From the NCBI GenBank assembly GCA_013329085.1, contig DUKX01000061.1, positions 1-9,661 on the forward strand: a stretch of 9,661 nucleotides of DNA, in the 5' to 3' direction. Numbering within the stretch: the first letter of the stretch is position 1; every line of letters begins with the position of its first letter. The notes beneath the pieces were generated by a model that was not told the origin of the DNA, did not search any database, and saw only the letters and a program-made list of their open reading frames with translations. The translations under genes and the position numbers were made by a program. The DNA comes from Methanofastidiosum sp. Its GTDB lineage: Archaea; Methanobacteriota_B; Thermococci; Methanofastidiosales; Methanofastidiosaceae. Shown here piece after piece: positions 1 through 6,029 of this stretch.

Positions 1-1167
1 GAAGAGATGGTTGCCTTAGAAATCGACTCTATTTGTATTAAAGATATGGCAGGATTGATTAATCCAATGGATGCCTTTAATCTTGTCAAATCACTTAAAG
101 AGAACTTTGATCTGCCAGTATGTTTACATTCACACTGCACAAGCGGGATGGCGCCAACAAGCTACTTCAAAGCAATTGAAGCTGGTGTCGATATAATTGA
201 TACCGCAATAGGCCCTTTTTCATTTGGGACAAGCCAGCCTGGCGTAGAAACAATGTGCGCAATGCTTGAAAACACAGAATACAAATCTGACCTAGACATA
301 GAAAGAGTCTACAAGATTGCTAATTATTTCAAAAAATTAATGGATAAATACAAAGGACTTCTTAGTGAAGCATCAATCACAGTTAATACTCAGATTCTTC
401 ATTTCCAGATACCAGGGGGCATGATGTCAAATCTCGTATCACAGCTAAGAGATCAGAATGCAGAGAACAGGCTTGATGAAATACTTCTTGAAGTTCCAAA
501 AGTAAGAAAAGAATTAGGATACCCGCCATTAGTTACCCCCCTTAGTCAGATCGTTGGTGCCCAAGCTACATTGAACGTCCTATCTGGTCAGAGATACAAA
601 CTTATCCCAAACGAAGTTAAGAACTATGTTAAGGGACTTTACGGCAGGCCCGCTGCACCTATTGACAAAGATATCCAGAAGATTATAATTGGCGACGAAA
701 AGGTTTCTTACGAAAAATCGCCTGATTTAAAGAATCCATCTTACCAGAAATTCAAAGACGAGGTAAAGGACAAAATCGAAAAGGAAGAAGACGTACTTTC
801 TTATGCACTTTTTCCTGAGATCACACTAGCCTTCTTTGAAAAAAGAAAAAATCATGTGGCAAAACCAAATGCTGAGCACAAAGAAATAGAAAAAGCTGCC
901 CCTAAAGAAATCACAAAAACTCAACCAGTAAAACAGCAGCCGCAAACTAATGGTGGCATCTCTTTGAAGGCCCCTTTACCAGGAGCTATCTTAAAAATAG
1001 TTGGGGAGATAGGAAAGCCTGTCAAAAAGGATTCAGTCATTTTCATAATATCTGCAATGAAGATGGAAAATGAGATTGTGTCTCCTGCTTCTGGTGTCCT
1101 ACAGAAAGTCTTTGTAAAAGAGGGCGACATTGTACAAACAGGCGACGTTCTAGCAACTATAGCATAG
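1..1167 (+). CDS. pycB: Pyruvate carboxylase subunit B / oxaloacetate decarboxylase alpha-type subunit, C-terminal part (5' end outside window)
   Basis: This is the biotin-bearing carboxyltransferase subunit that moves a carboxyl group between carboxybiotin and pyruvate/oxaloacetate in the cytoplasm. The frame is open at base 1, so the internal ATG at 7 is not the start; 388 residues are visible and roughly the first third of the TIM-barrel domain is missing. Counting from base 1, the barrel core shows SICIKDMAGL (residues 10-19; the Lys is the one carbamylated in the family) and HSH at 43-45 (metal ligands), then the conserved carboxyltransferase helical region to about 240. A Lys/Glu-rich linker (about 245-318) leads to a biotinyl domain (about 320-388) with the AMKM motif; the biotinylated Lys is encoded at 1060-1062. 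Archaeal pyruvate carboxylase has a separate biotin carboxylase subunit (PycA), which is not in view. The family also includes decarboxylases and transcarboxylases, so the exact reaction is inferred. It ends in TAG. Confidence 0.93.
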   Translation, partial: EEMVALEIDSICIKDMAGLINPMDAFNLVKSLKENFDLPVCLHSHCTSGMAPTSYFKAIEAGVDIIDTAIGPFSFGTSQPGVETMCAMLENTEYKSDLDIERVYKIANYFKKLMDKYKGLLSEASITVNTQILHFQIPGGMMSNLVSQLRDQNAENRLDEILLEVPKVRKELGYPPLVTPLSQIVGAQATLNVLSGQRYKLIPNEVKNYVKGLYGRPAAPIDKDIQKIIIGDEKVSYEKSPDLKNPSYQKFKDEVKDKIEKEEDVLSYALFPEITLAFFEKRKNHVAKPNAEHKEIEKAAPKEITKTQPVKQQPQTNGGISLKAPLPGAILKIVGEIGKPVKKDSVIFIISAMKMENEIVSPASGVLQKVFVKEGDIVQTGDVLATIA

Positions 1168-1171
1168 AATT

Positions 1172-1190
1172 ATTTTATTTTTTACTTTTC
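1172..1190 (+). terminator. T-rich transcription terminator after pycB
   Basis: Just after the pycB stop the plus strand carries several T-runs, including six T at 1178-1183 and four T at 1186-1189. Archaeal RNA polymerase stops at such oligo-T tracts without needing a hairpin. The remaining bases up to 1319 hold no gene. A weak TATA-like stretch near 1248-1257 (ATCTTAAAAA) could serve cofE, but I am not sure of it. Confidence 0.5.
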
Positions 1191-1310
1191 TTAGAATATA
1201 GATAATTTTTCATCGAGTTAAGTGGACATGCTAAAGAATGGCCAAATATCTTAAAAACAACAAACAACTACTAGATTTGAAAAGTAAATAACAACTAAAT
1301 GTTTAAGAGA

Positions 1311-1319
1311 GTGAAGTAG
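1311..1319 (+). promoter_or_regulatory. Shine-Dalgarno site supporting the CTG start of cofE
   Basis: GTGA at 1311-1314 is followed by five bases and then CTG at 1320. The same core with the same five-base gap to the start codon is seen ahead of the FmdE gene (start 4342, minus) and the winged-helix gene (start 8519), where the site is the full GGTGAT. The match here is shorter because the base before GTGA is A rather than G. Confidence 0.5.
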
Positions 1320-2069
1320 CTGACAGATGAGATAAGGATAATCCCAGTTTTAGACATACCACTAATAAAAGAAAAAGATGACCTAGCTAAGATTATTTCT
1401 GAAAGGATTAGACTAGAGGATAACGACGTTATTGTCATCTGTGAAACTGTCGTTTCAAAAGCTCAAGGGAGAGTCGTAGATATCAAGAAAATAAAGCCAA
1501 GTAATAAGGCTATAGAACTCAGCAACAAAACTGGAAAAGATCCAAGGCTTGTGCAACTTATTCTTGATGAATCAAAGGAAGTACTGAAAGTCGGAGATAC
1601 CGTTATTGTAGTTGAAACAAAAGATGGAAATATATGCGCAAGCGCTGGCATAGATGTTTCAAATGTATGCGGGGATGAATCATTTGTCGGGCTTTTGCCA
1701 ATAGACCCAGATCAAGAAGCAGATAAGATTAGAGTATCATTAAAAAAAATAACTGGAAAAGATGCGGCCGTAATTATATCAGATACTCAAGGGAGACCCT
1801 TTAGAAGTGGTGCCATTGGAGTTGCAATAGGCGTTTCAGGCATGAAACCTTTGTGGAAAAGGGCCGGAGAAAGGGATCTGTATGGGTATGAGTTAAAATC
1901 GTCTATAATCGCAACTGCAGACGAAGCGGCTTCGGCGGCATCACTTCTCATGGGGCAAGCAGACGAAGGAATCCCCGTTGTAGTTATTAGAGGTTCAAGG
2001 TATCTAAAAGGCGAAGGTTCTTCTAAAGATCTATTAAGGGAAAAAGAGAAGGACCTATTTAGATCCTAA
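1320..2069 (+). CDS. cofE: Coenzyme F420-0:L-glutamate ligase, CofE, likely CTG start
   Basis: CofE uses GTP to add L-glutamate residues, the first and then a gamma-linked second, to F420-0, making F420-2. The protein is 249 residues, the normal length of the archaeal enzyme. Conserved blocks counted from residue 1 are: IIPVLDIPLIKEKDDLA (7-23), SKAQGR (46-51), CASAGIDVSN (106-115), SDTQGRPFR (154-162), AIGVSG (169-174), RDLYGYEL (185-192) and an ADE near 200. No ATG or TTG is available before these blocks, and the first in-frame GTG, at 1551, would delete the N-terminal third. An in-frame TAG lies at 1317-1319, so translation must begin at or after 1320; CTG there has a suitably spaced GTGA and gives a family-like N-terminus. 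The 3' end overlaps the convergent small gene by 4 bases. The function is secure; the start is inferred. Confidence 0.92.
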   Translation: MTDEIRIIPVLDIPLIKEKDDLAKIISERIRLEDNDVIVICETVVSKAQGRVVDIKKIKPSNKAIELSNKTGKDPRLVQLILDESKEVLKVGDTVIVVETKDGNICASAGIDVSNVCGDESFVGLLPIDPDQEADKIRVSLKKITGKDAAVIISDTQGRPFRSGAIGVAIGVSGMKPLWKRAGERDLYGYELKSSIIATADEAASAASLLMGQADEGIPVVVIRGSRYLKGEGSSKDLLREKEKDLFRS

Positions 2070-2317
2070 TAGAGAATATTAATTGGCCCTTTTTTTATCT
2101 TGCCATCTGGAAAACTAATTTTGATTAATTTTTCCTCAGCTTTTATCTTGTAGCCTTTTGGGAACGTGATATATCTCATTCCACCTACGCCTTGCAAGTT
2201 ATCCGTTTTTATCATGAGCCCTTCAATGTTTCTCTCAAGGTAACTAATTACTTTTGGATCAAGCTCTTTTGCAATAAAGACTTCTCCTTCATTGAGTACT
2301 GATAAAACTATTGTCAT
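2066..2317 (-). CDS. Small conserved-looking hypothetical protein (83 aa)
   Basis: I do not recognise this 83-residue protein. It has no membrane segment, signal peptide or Cys pairs. The N-terminal half (LSVLNEGEVFIAKELDPKV, then a short helix) is followed by beta-rich sequence with GGMRYITFPKGYKIKAE and KISFPDGKIKKG, so a small alpha/beta fold is likely. The ATG at 2317 is preceded at the right distance for a leaderless transcript by a TATA box (2338-2348, minus). It lies 44 bases beyond the end of the metal permease gene on the same strand, so read-through from that operon is also possible. The stop (TAG) interlocks with the cofE stop on the other strand. The clean promoter and the compact fit between neighbours suggest a real gene. 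Confidence 0.7.
   Translation of the reverse strand: MTIVLSVLNEGEVFIAKELDPKVISYLERNIEGLMIKTDNLQGVGGMRYITFPKGYKIKAEEKLIKISFPDGKIKKGPINILY
2090..2096 (+). terminator. T7 run, probable cofE terminator inside the opposing gene
   Basis: Seven T in a row on the plus strand, 21 bases after the cofE stop. Because cofE overlaps the convergent small gene, any terminator must lie within that gene's coding sequence, and this is the first strong T-run. It encodes the Lys-Lys-Gly part of the opposing protein, so coding alone could also explain it. Confidence 0.4.
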
Positions 2318-2337
2318 GCCATAACTCTATATTCTCA

Positions 2338-2348
2338 AATATAAATAT
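2338..2348 (-). promoter_or_regulatory. TATA box for the 83-aa gene
   Basis: Read on the minus strand the site is ATATTTATATT-like, centred near 2344. The start codon A is at 2317, about 27 bases downstream, which is where archaeal transcription would begin. This predicts a leaderless or nearly leaderless mRNA, and no Shine-Dalgarno site is seen. Confidence 0.55.
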
Positions 2349-2361
2349 CTTTGCTAATAGT

Positions 2362-3177
2362 TTATCCTTTTCTTCTTTTCGGAGAAATAAGAACTGAAAT
2401 CCCAAATATTGCCGAACACACTATAGCAATTGCTGAGCCTGTCGGCAAATCAAAGGAAAATGACATGAGCATCCCCAATAGACATGAAATTACCCCGACT
2501 ATAGGCGATAAGAGTATTATCTTCTTCATGTCATAGGAAAACTGGTATACTGATGAGGTGGGATTTATCATCAGCGCAAATACCAATAGACCACCGACTA
2601 GTTTTAATGAAAATGCTACAGTTAGGCTTGTTAATAAAAGAATCAGATAATAAAAGGGCTTATCGTTTATTCCTGAAGACCTTGCAAGTTTTCTATCAAA
2701 CAAAATGGCATTGATCTCCTTAAAGAACATTATTACAAATAATATTGCAATTACTGTGATGATTAACAAATAAATGATGTCGGCTGTTGTCATGCCCAGT
2801 ACACTTCCCCAAAGTATGCTCATAGCTGTGCTTGACATAGCCGTGTCAGGAGATAGATTTAGGAACAATAAACCTAGTGCCATTGACAATGAGAATATTA
2901 CCCCTATTACAACATCTGTCTTTAGCTTTGCTTTGTCAGCCAAAGGTCCTAAAGCCAGAGAAACGAAAGTAGAAAATAAGAGTGCAAAAATTAAAGGATC
3001 CTTCCTTAAAAAAATACCAAGAGCCGCACCTGCAAATGCTGCGTGGGACATGGCAAATCCCAGTGAAGAGAGATTCATTCTCACAACGAATGTACCCATC
3101 AGAGAGCAGGTATAACCAGTTAATACAGCACCTATAATGGCAAAAAGAATTATTTTTGTAGAAAAGAGTTCTAACAT
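2362..3177 (-). CDS. Metal ABC transporter permease, ABC-3 (ZnuB/MntB) family
   Basis: This is the membrane channel subunit of an ABC importer for a divalent metal such as Zn, Mn or Fe. The 271-residue protein is the usual family length and is almost entirely hydrophobic helices, at about 8-31, 38-57, 61-80, 88-108, 132-152, 174-206, 218-240 and 246-265. The family signature GFAMSHAAFAGAALG lies at 40-54 and the conserved FDLPTGSAI near 241-250. Its ATG overlaps the last 7 bases of the ATPase gene, so the two are translationally coupled and form one complex. No substrate-binding lipoprotein (ZnuA type) is next to it, so the metal cannot be deduced from that partner. It is the last gene of the minus-strand operon beginning near 4342. 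Confidence 0.92.
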   Translation of the reverse strand: MLELFSTKIILFAIIGAVLTGYTCSLMGTFVVRMNLSSLGFAMSHAAFAGAALGIFLRKDPLIFALLFSTFVSLALGPLADKAKLKTDVVIGVIFSLSMALGLLFLNLSPDTAMSSTAMSILWGSVLGMTTADIIYLLIITVIAILFVIMFFKEINAILFDRKLARSSGINDKPFYYLILLLTSLTVAFSLKLVGGLLVFALMINPTSSVYQFSYDMKKIILLSPIVGVISCLLGMLMSFSFDLPTGSAIAIVCSAIFGISVLISPKRRKG

Positions 3178-3911
3178 ACCATTCCCTTGTATCCCATCTC
3201 AAGAAGCTCTGGTTTCAAGATGTCCTCTTTATTGCCGTCAGCAACAATCCTCCCATTGTCCATTACTATCACCCTATTACATGATTTTGGGATAGATGCT
3301 ATATCATGAATAACAATCACAAAAGTCATGCCCTTGTTTTTATGGAAATGGATAAGTTTTTCTGAAACTTCTCTCCTTGCTTCAAAGTCAAGATTTGAAA
3401 ATGGCTCGTCCATTAGTATAATCTCTGGCTCCTTTGCAAGGGCTCTGGCAATCATTACTTTCTGTGCTTGGCCGCCTGAAAGTTTTCCTATAGGTCTTTT
3501 TGAGATATTATTGATGCCCATATACTCCATCATGTTGCTCGCTATTTCTTTATCCTTTTTTGTTATTGGTTTCAATAGGCCAATCTTTCCATATCTTCCC
3601 ATTAAAACAACATCTGAAACTAAAAATGGAGTTAGCTCATCAATAGAATAATCCTGAGGAACGTAGCCAACATATTTTCTTATACTGTTCCCATCTCCCC
3701 TCAAAGCTTTTCCCAGTACTTTGACCTCGCCCCTGTTTGATTCAAGAAGTCCGTTAATAGTTTCAAGCAGGGTCGTTTTACCGGCGCCATTTGGGCCTAT
3801 GACCGCTATGAATTCACCTTTGTTTATATGAAGTGTGATATTCTTTAAACAAGGAATTTTTTCTCCTTCGTATGTTGTGTCTACTGCATTTAGCTCTATT
3901 GCTTTGTCCAT
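3171..3911 (-). CDS. Metal ABC transporter ATP-binding protein (ZnuC/MntA type)
   Basis: This cytoplasmic ATPase drives the permease encoded directly downstream. All ABC motifs are present in its 246 residues: Walker A GPNGAGKT at 39-46, Q-loop Gln86, signature LSGGQ at 144-148, Walker B ILMDE at 165-169, D-loop SNLD at 172-175 and the switch His202 (IHD). The spacing and the KYVGYVPQDYSIDELTPF stretch (79-96) match the ATPases paired with ABC-3 metal permeases. The gene begins 16 bases inside the end of the FmdE-family gene and ends 7 bases inside the permease gene, so the three are one operon. There is no sign of damage. Substrate specificity lies in the permease and an unseen binding protein. 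Confidence 0.94.
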   Translation of the reverse strand: MDKAIELNAVDTTYEGEKIPCLKNITLHINKGEFIAVIGPNGAGKTTLLETINGLLESNRGEVKVLGKALRGDGNSIRKYVGYVPQDYSIDELTPFLVSDVVLMGRYGKIGLLKPITKKDKEIASNMMEYMGINNISKRPIGKLSGGQAQKVMIARALAKEPEIILMDEPFSNLDFEARREVSEKLIHFHKNKGMTFVIVIHDIASIPKSCNRVIVMDNGRIVADGNKEDILKPELLEMGYKGMVC

Positions 3912-4342
3912 TTTTGAACCTCAAAAAGTTCAGTACAATCTTTATCCATAATCTCTTCGGCAAGCATTTCAAGGTCTTCATGCCCAACTTGATGCCTAAT
4001 TTCTGCTAGTACCTCTTCTTTGGGGATAATAGCTATCCCTTCAGTGCCTTTATAGAAAACAATCCTTATCGGTAAACCATCGGACACTTTCAAATTTGCC
4101 TTCCCAGTTGTTGCACCTGATGTGAACTGTATTCCATCAATTGTACATGATAAAGGAGGTTTCAGAGGCATTGTAATCTCGGCAGAAATCTCAAATGGAG
4201 AGCTACTAAGGGTCTTTTTTGCATAGATGCCCATTTTTGCACCAAGTACTAGATAAGGCCCAAGATGCCCATGAAACTCAGAAAGCCTTTTAGATAAATC
4301 TTCAGAGGATATGTTATCAAAATCAATCGTTGTTACTTTCAT
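3896..4342 (-). CDS. FmdE-family metal-binding protein (single core domain), first gene of metal-transport operon
   Basis: The protein contains the FmdE core fold (Pfam PF02663): FHGHLGPYLVLGAKMG at residues 23-38, then SCTIDGIQFTSGATTGKANL at 65-84 with Cys66, a conserved metal-ligand position. The family was named for a protein linked to formylmethanofuran dehydrogenase, but most members are of unknown role and bind zinc. Longer members add a C-terminal treble-clef zinc finger; here only one late Cys (136) is present and the protein stops at 148 residues, so the finger is absent. I chose ATG 4342 because GGTGAT (4347-4352) sits four bases ahead; an in-frame ATG at 4354 would overlap that site. 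It overlaps the ATPase gene by 16 bases. Co-transcription with a metal importer points to metal binding, delivery or sensing, which is inference, rather than to a formylmethanofuran dehydrogenase subunit. Confidence 0.87.
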   Translation of the reverse strand: MKVTTIDFDNISSEDLSKRLSEFHGHLGPYLVLGAKMGIYAKKTLSSSPFEISAEITMPLKPPLSCTIDGIQFTSGATTGKANLKVSDGLPIRIVFYKGTEGIAIIPKEEVLAEIRHQVGHEDLEMLAEEIMDKDCTELFEVQKWTKQ

Positions 4343-4346
4343 TTTT

Positions 4347-4369
4347 ATCACCATAGCACCAATGGTGAT
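4347..4369. promoter_or_regulatory. Perfect inverted repeat over the start of the FmdE/metal-transport operon (candidate operator)
   Basis: The arms are ATCACCAT (4347-4354) and ATGGTGAT (4362-4369), separated by 7 bases. The TATA box at 4383-4390 predicts transcription starting near 4360, inside the repeat, a position where archaeal repressors commonly block polymerase. The arm nearer the gene contains the GGTGAT Shine-Dalgarno, so part of the symmetry could come from that signal. If transcription began farther upstream, the RNA would form an 8-base-pair hairpin hiding the ribosome site. Confidence 0.55.
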
Positions 4370-4382
4370 TTCGTAACACTAC

Positions 4383-4390
4383 TTATAAAA
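4383..4390 (-). promoter_or_regulatory. TATA box of the FmdE/metal-transport operon
   Basis: On the minus strand this reads TTTTATAA and is preceded by the purine-rich GAAAAC, a plausible BRE. It is centred about 44 bases ahead of the chosen start (4342), leaving a leader of roughly 18 bases that carries the Shine-Dalgarno. Confidence 0.6.
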
Positions 4391-4435
4391 GTTTTCATTT
4401 AGGCGAGTTTTGACTTATTAAAAATAGCAGTTAGG

Positions 4436-4446
4436 TTAAAAAATAA
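4436..4446 (+). promoter_or_regulatory. Possible TATA box of the 98-aa gene
   Basis: TTAAAAAATAA lies about 30 bases ahead of the ATG at 4471. The placement would give a leaderless mRNA, and no clear Shine-Dalgarno is present. The AT-rich surroundings make the exact site uncertain. Confidence 0.35.
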
Positions 4447-4470
4447 TAGTCTTTTTGGATAATTGATATT

Positions 4471-4767
4471 ATGGACGTACTTAATAATATTGTCACATCT
4501 CTAGATGACTTAATATCTGCAATAGAAAATGATGGCTCTTGTAAAGAAAAGCAGGTTGGATTTACAAAATCAATAGAAATGGCTTGGGAAGCGTACAGTA
4601 AAGGTAAAATTGATACAAAAATCGCAGCCCTTCCAAAAGTTATGTACATCTATGCCACACAAGAACTCCCAAAAGAAATTGAAAATCAAGATCTTTCCAA
4701 AGTTCTCAGGGATTTAAAACAGTTTAAGAACACAATGAAGCATGCCGTAGAGCCGTCTTACAAGTAA
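4471..4767 (+). CDS. Hypothetical small helical protein (98 aa)
   Basis: I do not recognise this protein. It is 98 residues, soluble and apparently all-helical: an amphipathic N-terminal helix with DDLISAIEN (residues 11-20), a central KSIEMAWEAYSKGKIDTKIAALPKVMYI region split here by short loops, and a charged C-terminal helix around LSKVLRDLKQFKNTMKHAVEP. Its single Cys (24) argues against a zinc site. It is transcribed divergently from the FmdE/metal-transport operon, 116 bases from the FmdE predicted TATA-side start region, and its TAA stop directly abuts the tmk stop on the other strand. Coding-like amino-acid composition and the exact fit between neighbours suggest a real gene. No function is proposed. 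Confidence 0.68.
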   Translation: MDVLNNIVTSLDDLISAIENDGSCKEKQVGFTKSIEMAWEAYSKGKIDTKIAALPKVMYIYATQELPKEIENQDLSKVLRDLKQFKNTMKHAVEPSYK

Positions 4768-5337
4768 CTATTCTAAATATTTTAATATATTTTTATGAAT
4801 CTCTTCTATGCTCTTTTCACCATCTATTGTAATGAATTTGTATTTTTTTGATAAGCGTTCATATATTTCAAAAACTTTCTTTTGAAATTCAATATTTTCT
4901 TCGTAAAGGTCTTTTTCTTCCCTTCTTTTCATTGCAGATTCAGGCCTTACGCGAATGTAGAAAACCATATCCGGATCAAGAGAATATTTTTCTATCTCTT
5001 CAATCCATTTCGGGTCAACTCCATTCGCACCTTGGTATGCCATATTAGAATATTTGTACCTATCAGAGATTACGATTTTATCTTCATTTAGGGCCTTCTT
5101 TACCTTTAGGTAATGTTCGTGCCTGTCGGCAGCATAGAGCATTGCAATAGTTTCAGATGCAAGAGAGATCTTTTTTTCTAGATTTGATTTAATGACTTTT
5201 CCAATAGGCTCATCATATATGGGCTCGTGTGTCAATAGAACTTCAAAACCTTTCTTCTTAAAAAAGGAGGAGAGGAGTTTTGCCTGTGTTTCTTTCCCTG
5301 ATGCATCTATACCCTCAAAGACTATGAATCGTTTCAT
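4768..5337 (-). CDS. tmk: Thymidylate kinase (dTMP kinase)
   Basis: The enzyme phosphorylates dTMP to dTDP with ATP, the step before dTTP synthesis. Its 189 residues are a normal archaeal length. Visible parts are the P-loop EGIDASGKETQ (8-18), THEP (36-39; substrate loop), ADRHEH (70-75), the family signature ISDRYKYSNMAYQG (90-103) and an Arg/Glu-rich lid (about 137-150). The residue after the P-loop Lys is Glu16 where most kinases have Ser or Thr, with Thr17 next; GK-x-TQ variants occur in some thymidylate kinases, so this need not mean inactivity. The gene is monocistronic, divergent from amzA and ending against the 98-aa gene. No Shine-Dalgarno is seen; a TATA-like site about 25 bases ahead suggests a leaderless mRNA. 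Confidence 0.93.
   Translation of the reverse strand: MKRFIVFEGIDASGKETQAKLLSSFFKKKGFEVLLTHEPIYDEPIGKVIKSNLEKKISLASETIAMLYAADRHEHYLKVKKALNEDKIVISDRYKYSNMAYQGANGVDPKWIEEIEKYSLDPDMVFYIRVRPESAMKRREEKDLYEENIEFQKKVFEIYERLSKKYKFITIDGEKSIEEIHKNILKYLE
4778..4849 (+). terminator. T-rich tracts after the 98-aa gene, inside tmk
   Basis: Downstream of the 98-aa gene the plus strand has T-rich stretches at 4778-4795 and seven T at 4843-4849. As the gene abuts tmk with no spacer, its transcript must end within the tmk coding region, and these are the likeliest places. The evidence is composition only. Confidence 0.3.
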
Positions 5338-5357
5338 ATACTGATTAGGGATGATTT

Positions 5358-5366
5358 GATTTTTAT
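5358..5366 (-). promoter_or_regulatory. Possible TATA box of tmk
   Basis: The minus strand reads ATAAAAATC, centred about 25 bases ahead of the tmk ATG (5337). This spacing predicts transcription starting at or next to the start codon. Confidence 0.4.
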
Positions 5367-5403
5367 GGTTTAGTGTAAAGAAGCTAAAAGCTCATTATAG
5401 TAA

Positions 5404-5413
5404 AACTTTTAAG
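5404..5413 (+). promoter_or_regulatory. Possible TATA box of amzA
   Basis: AACTTTTAAG, preceded by the BRE-like GTAAA, is centred about 27 bases ahead of the amzA ATG (5436). No Shine-Dalgarno lies ahead of the ATG, which fits a leaderless mRNA. The match to the archaeal TATA consensus is only moderate. Confidence 0.35.
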
Positions 5414-5435
5414 TTGCCTCATTCATGGGACACTA

Positions 5436-6029
5436 ATGACTTATAAACCAGTCTTTATCAGAATGGCTGCTGCAGGTAACTTCGAAAGAAAATTTCTCTT
5501 AGAGTTTCAGAAAGAATTACAAAATCTTTTTTGGGAACATGGGATAAAAGCAACTTGTTTTTTTTCTAATTCAGGGAGCATTGAAATTGATAAGATCCCA
5601 AGTGGCGCCTACACGTCCCATATTGGAAAGTATAATACACATACCTTATTTGCTTATGGCCAACAAAAGCGAGAAGAGTCATTAAAAAAGGTTGGAAAGC
5701 TAGATGCGCTAATAAAGGTATTAGTAATCGTAGATGTTGAAATATTCAAGCAGGGATTTACAGGGACTCTATTTGGAGAGGCGGAAGTGGGGAAAGAAAT
5801 AGCAATTATATCAACAGCCCCCCTAGAAAATCACTTCAAGAGTAGTTTTCTCATCAAGGAAAGGGCATTAAAAGAAGCCATGCATGAACTTGGCCATACC
5901 CTTGGGCTTGATCACTGTAAGACACCAGGATGCTCAATGAACATTTCTAAAGATATCTACGATATAGATGAAAAAAAGAAAACTTATTGTATTAATTGTC
6001 TGAATATATTGTTTCAGGGACACCCTTAA
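5436..6029 (+). CDS. amzA: Archaemetzincin, zinc-dependent peptidase
   Basis: This is a metzincin-type zinc protease of a family found in archaea and in vertebrates, with no established physiological substrate in archaea. The 197-residue protein carries the full signature near its C-terminus: HELGHTLGLDH at 150-160 (zinc ligands His150, His154 and His160, catalytic Glu151), followed immediately by Cys161, Cys166, the Met-turn Met168, and the CINC pair Cys185/Cys188, which hold the family's second structural zinc. The N-terminal half (VFIRMAAAGNFERKFLLEF and VLVIVDVEIF) forms the expected mixed alpha/beta lobe. There is no signal peptide, so it should act in the cytoplasm. It stands alone in its direction and overlaps the convergent 158-aa gene by 4 bases. 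All key residues are intact. Confidence 0.94.
   Translation: MTYKPVFIRMAAAGNFERKFLLEFQKELQNLFWEHGIKATCFFSNSGSIEIDKIPSGAYTSHIGKYNTHTLFAYGQQKREESLKKVGKLDALIKVLVIVDVEIFKQGFTGTLFGEAEVGKEIAIISTAPLENHFKSSFLIKERALKEAMHELGHTLGLDHCKTPGCSMNISKDIYDIDEKKKTYCINCLNILFQGHP
5971..5982 (-). terminator. T-run on the minus strand, possible terminator of the 158-aa gene
   Basis: Seven A at 5971-5977 then GAAAA on the plus strand give a T-rich tract on the minus strand about 50 bases beyond the 158-aa gene's stop. It is within amzA, where it encodes a Lys run, so coding may explain it. Confidence 0.3.

Noticed and set aside
1299..1322. Amber (pyrrolysine) read-through giving cofE an ATG start at 1299
   Set aside because: TAG is used as a normal stop by pycB, tmk, the ABC ATPase and the 83-aa gene here, no Shine-Dalgarno precedes 1299, and CTG at 1320 has a well-spaced GTGA.
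2774..3115. 113-codon open frame antisense to the permease gene
   Set aside because: The permease on the minus strand has a clear family signature and membrane helices; the plus-strand frame has no promoter or recognisable domain.
4373..4379. GTAACAC, similar to a NikR half-site, in the FmdE operon promoter
   Set aside because: Only one half-site is present with no partner at 13-14 bases, and a 7-base match is expected by chance about once in a window this size on both strands.
4848..5091. Two plus-strand open frames inside tmk
   Set aside because: Both are Phe-rich mirror translations of Lys/Glu-rich tmk and lack starts with ribosome sites.
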